A stretch of DNA of 64,000 nt. It comes from Chitinophaga sp. S165. Its GTDB lineage: Bacteria; Bacteroidota; Bacteroidia; Chitinophagales; Chitinophagaceae. Below, piece after piece: positions 62,241 through 64,000 of the stretch (position 1 is the first letter of the stretch; the number at the start of each line of letters is the position of its first letter). The stretch is from assembly GCF_003182155.1 (NCBI RefSeq), contig NZ_QGTG01000007.1, positions 1 to 64,000 on the forward strand. Direction: 5' to 3'. The notes beneath the pieces were generated by a model that was given only the letters and a program-made list of their open reading frames with translations, was not told the origin of the DNA and did not search any database. Both the position numbers and the translations under genes were made by a program.

Positions 62241-63518
62241 ATGCAAAGAGATCTGCAAATATTTAATATCATCGGCCAGGAGCTGGAGCGCCAGCGTCAT
62301 GGCATAGAATTGATTGCATCGGAAAACTTTACCAGTCTGCAGGTAATTCAGGCCATGGGAACCGTTCTGACCAATAAATATGCCGAAGGCTATCCTGGAC
62401 GTAGATATTATGGCGGTTGCGAAATCGTTGACCAGAGCGAACAACTGGCCATCGACAGAGCGAAGCAGATCTTTAATGTAGAATATGCCAACGTACAGCC
62501 GCACTCCGGCGCACAGGCAAATGCAGCCGTAATGCTGGCTATCCTGAAACCAGGTGATAAGATCCTGGGACTGGACCTCAGCATGGGCGGTCACCTGACC
62601 CATGGTTCTCCGGTAAACTACTCAGGTAAATTGTATCAGCCGTTATCTTACGGTGTGAACAAAGAAACCGGCCTGGTAGAGTATGATAAAATGGAAGAGA
62701 TCGCGCTGAAGGAAAAACCTCAACTGATCGTATGCGGTGCTTCTGCTTACAGCCGTGACTGGGATTACAAACGTATCCGCCAGATCGCCGATCAGATAGG
62801 CGCTTTTGTACTGGCAGATATCGCGCACCCTGCGGGTCTGATCGCTAAGGGCTTACTGAACTCTCCGTTTGAACACTGTCACTTTGTAACCACTACTACC
62901 CACAAGACTTTACGTGGTCCCCGCGGTGGTCTGATCCTGCTGGGTAAAGACTTTGAAAATCCATTCGGTCTGAAAACACCAAAAGGTGAAATCCGTATGA
63001 TGAGCTCCTTGATCGATACTGCTGTATTCCCAGGTATCCAGGGTGGTCCGCTGGAGCATGTAATTGCTGCTAAAGCAGTTTCCTTCTTTGAGATCCTGAC
63101 TGACGAATACGATGTATACGCAAAACAGATCATCAGGAATGCTCAGGCAATGTCTAAAGCATTTGTAGAGAAAGGTTATGAGATCGTGTCTGGCGGTACA
63201 GACAACCACCTGATGCTGATCGACCTGCGTAATAAGAACATCTCTGGTAAAAAGGCTGAACAGGTGCTGGTAAAGGCTGATATCACTGTTAATAAGAACA
63301 TGGTGCCTTTCGATGATAAATCTGCATTCGTAACATCCGGTATCCGCGTAGGTGTTCCTGCTATCACTACCCGTGGTATGAAAGAAGAACATATGCCGCA
63401 GGTTGTATCCTGGATCGATGAACTGTTGATGGATGCTGATAATGAGGCGCTTATCACCAAAGTAAGAGGCTCGGTGAATGACTTCATGAAACAATTTGTA
63501 CTGTATCCTGAATTATAA
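62241..63518 (+). CDS. glyA: Serine hydroxymethyltransferase
   Basis: A 425-residue PLP enzyme converting serine and tetrahydrofolate to glycine and methylene-tetrahydrofolate. Motifs: GIELIASENFTSLQVIQAMG, YPGRRYYGGCEIVDQSE, NVQPHSGAQANAAVMLAI, and the PLP lysine Lys222 in VTTTTHKTLRGPRGG. Length and motifs are standard. Single gene with a -7 box and a terminator. Core metabolism; cytoplasmic. Confidence 0.97.
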   Translation: MQRDLQIFNIIGQELERQRHGIELIASENFTSLQVIQAMGTVLTNKYAEGYPGRRYYGGCEIVDQSEQLAIDRAKQIFNVEYANVQPHSGAQANAAVMLAILKPGDKILGLDLSMGGHLTHGSPVNYSGKLYQPLSYGVNKETGLVEYDKMEEIALKEKPQLIVCGASAYSRDWDYKRIRQIADQIGAFVLADIAHPAGLIAKGLLNSPFEHCHFVTTTTHKTLRGPRGGLILLGKDFENPFGLKTPKGEIRMMSSLIDTAVFPGIQGGPLEHVIAAKAVSFFEILTDEYDVYAKQIIRNAQAMSKAFVEKGYEIVSGGTDNHLMLIDLRNKNISGKKAEQVLVKADITVNKNMVPFDDKSAFVTSGIRVGVPAITTRGMKEEHMPQVVSWIDELLMDADNEALITKVRGSVNDFMKQFVLYPEL

Positions 63519-63540
63519 TCTGGTCAGTCATAATGATAAA

Positions 63541-63574
63541 AGAAAAGCGCCTTACACACGTAAGGCGCTTTTCT
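63541..63574. terminator. Bidirectional terminator between glyA and the following convergent gene
   Basis: Stem AGAAAAGCGCCTTAC (63541-63555) with its complement at 63560-63574, four-base loop, T-rich on both sides. Confidence 0.9.
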
Positions 63575-64000
63575 TATTTTATACTCTGGGTAATATCTAT
63601 TTCCTCTCCTTCATTGATCGACTTCGCAAAGTTCCTGATATCCTCATTCCGGATCTTCTTAAACCCGACCACCGTTTTCCCCATCCGGGGAATGAGTGAA
63701 AACCCCCAGGCCTGGAACATCTCGTCACTTATATCCGAATGACAGAGCGGCATACCGTTTACCGGGTCAAAAACGACAGGTACATGTACTTCCATACTGG
63801 GTGCGTTGCGGTCGAATGTAGAGAATACGCCGGCCGGCACATAGGCCACGACCGTACTGTCAAAAACGTCTTTCCGGATCAGGCTTTCCAGTTCTCCCAG
63901 GCTTACATAGCGGATAGGGAAGGGGTAGTCTTTTTTCGCAATAGCAGTTTCAAACGCCTCATCCAGCCATTCTTTGCACAATACCAGGGTTTTGCCTTTC
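63574..64000 (-). CDS. Unknown protein, cut by the window edge
   Basis: The frame is open to the last base, so the start is outside; the TTG at 63981 is internal. The visible 142 residues start KGKTLVLCKEWLDEAFETAI and continue with YPFPIRYVSLGELESLIRKD and VPAGVFSTFDRNAP. No signal peptide or known motif was seen in this part. It is convergent with glyA and shares its terminator. I do not recognise the family. Confidence 0.7.
   Translation of the reverse strand, partial: KGKTLVLCKEWLDEAFETAIAKKDYPFPIRYVSLGELESLIRKDVFDSTVVAYVPAGVFSTFDRNAPSMEVHVPVVFDPVNGMPLCHSDISDEMFQAWGFSLIPRMGKTVVGFKKIRNEDIRNFAKSINEGEEIDITQSIK

Overview
The window reads as a chromosomal segment of a member of the Bacteroidota, most likely Chitinophaga or a close relative in the Chitinophagaceae. 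The evidence is a SusC/SusD pair behind a FecR anti-sigma factor and ECF sigma factor, an STN domain on the SusC, LytTR and AraC regulators, TAnnTTTG-type -7 boxes, a DUF3127 protein and several DUF6520-like small exported proteins. dnaA lies at 51.1-52.5 kb. No tRNA, rRNA or CRISPR array was seen.

Region 1 (1-15.0 kb) is a graveyard of IS66-family elements. The first copy is split with its two tnpC halves pointing in opposite directions. A second copy (4.7-9.8 kb) is decayed and interrupted by an intact IS21-family element (5552-8626) with perfect 12-bp ends and a 7-bp target duplication. A third copy (9834-14669) is decayed but carries a group II intron (11967-14454) with an intact reverse transcriptase/maturase/HNH protein; the intron sits inside tnpA. 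A tnpC scrap follows at 14670-14966. Between copies one and two lie two tandem small exported proteins, each followed by a long hairpin.

Region 2 (15.1-28.0 kb) has two paralogous secreted S9 peptidases flanking two more small exported proteins, a GT-C-like membrane protein, a 1035-residue fusion of an FAD oxidoreductase with a second GT-C-like domain, and a thioredoxin-fold lipoprotein. The repeated co-occurrence suggests a dedicated export/modification pathway for the small proteins; this is inference.

Region 3 (28.1-37.3 kb) holds a GH2 glycosidase, an AraC regulator, an XRE regulator with a degenerate ImmA/IrrE domain, an M28 peptidase and a TPR sensor kinase. Region 4 (37.3-42.1 kb) is the best candidate for an undescribed system: an overlapping three-gene operon (caspase-like protease, unknown protein, second caspase-like protease) divergent from a GyrB/ParE-like protein whose ATP-site residues are lost.

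Region 5 (42.4-51.0 kb) is a sigma/FecR/SusC/SusD locus ending in a fused phosphodiesterase-alkaline phosphatase, so its imported or surface-bound ligand is probably a phosphoester. Region 6 (51.1-64.0 kb) is mostly core: dnaA, a DUF3127 protein with an SSB-like tail, an FAD protein, a LytS/LytTR pair followed by a NatAB-like ABC exporter, nitronate monooxygenase, a sugar nucleotidyltransferase, glyA and a partial unknown gene.
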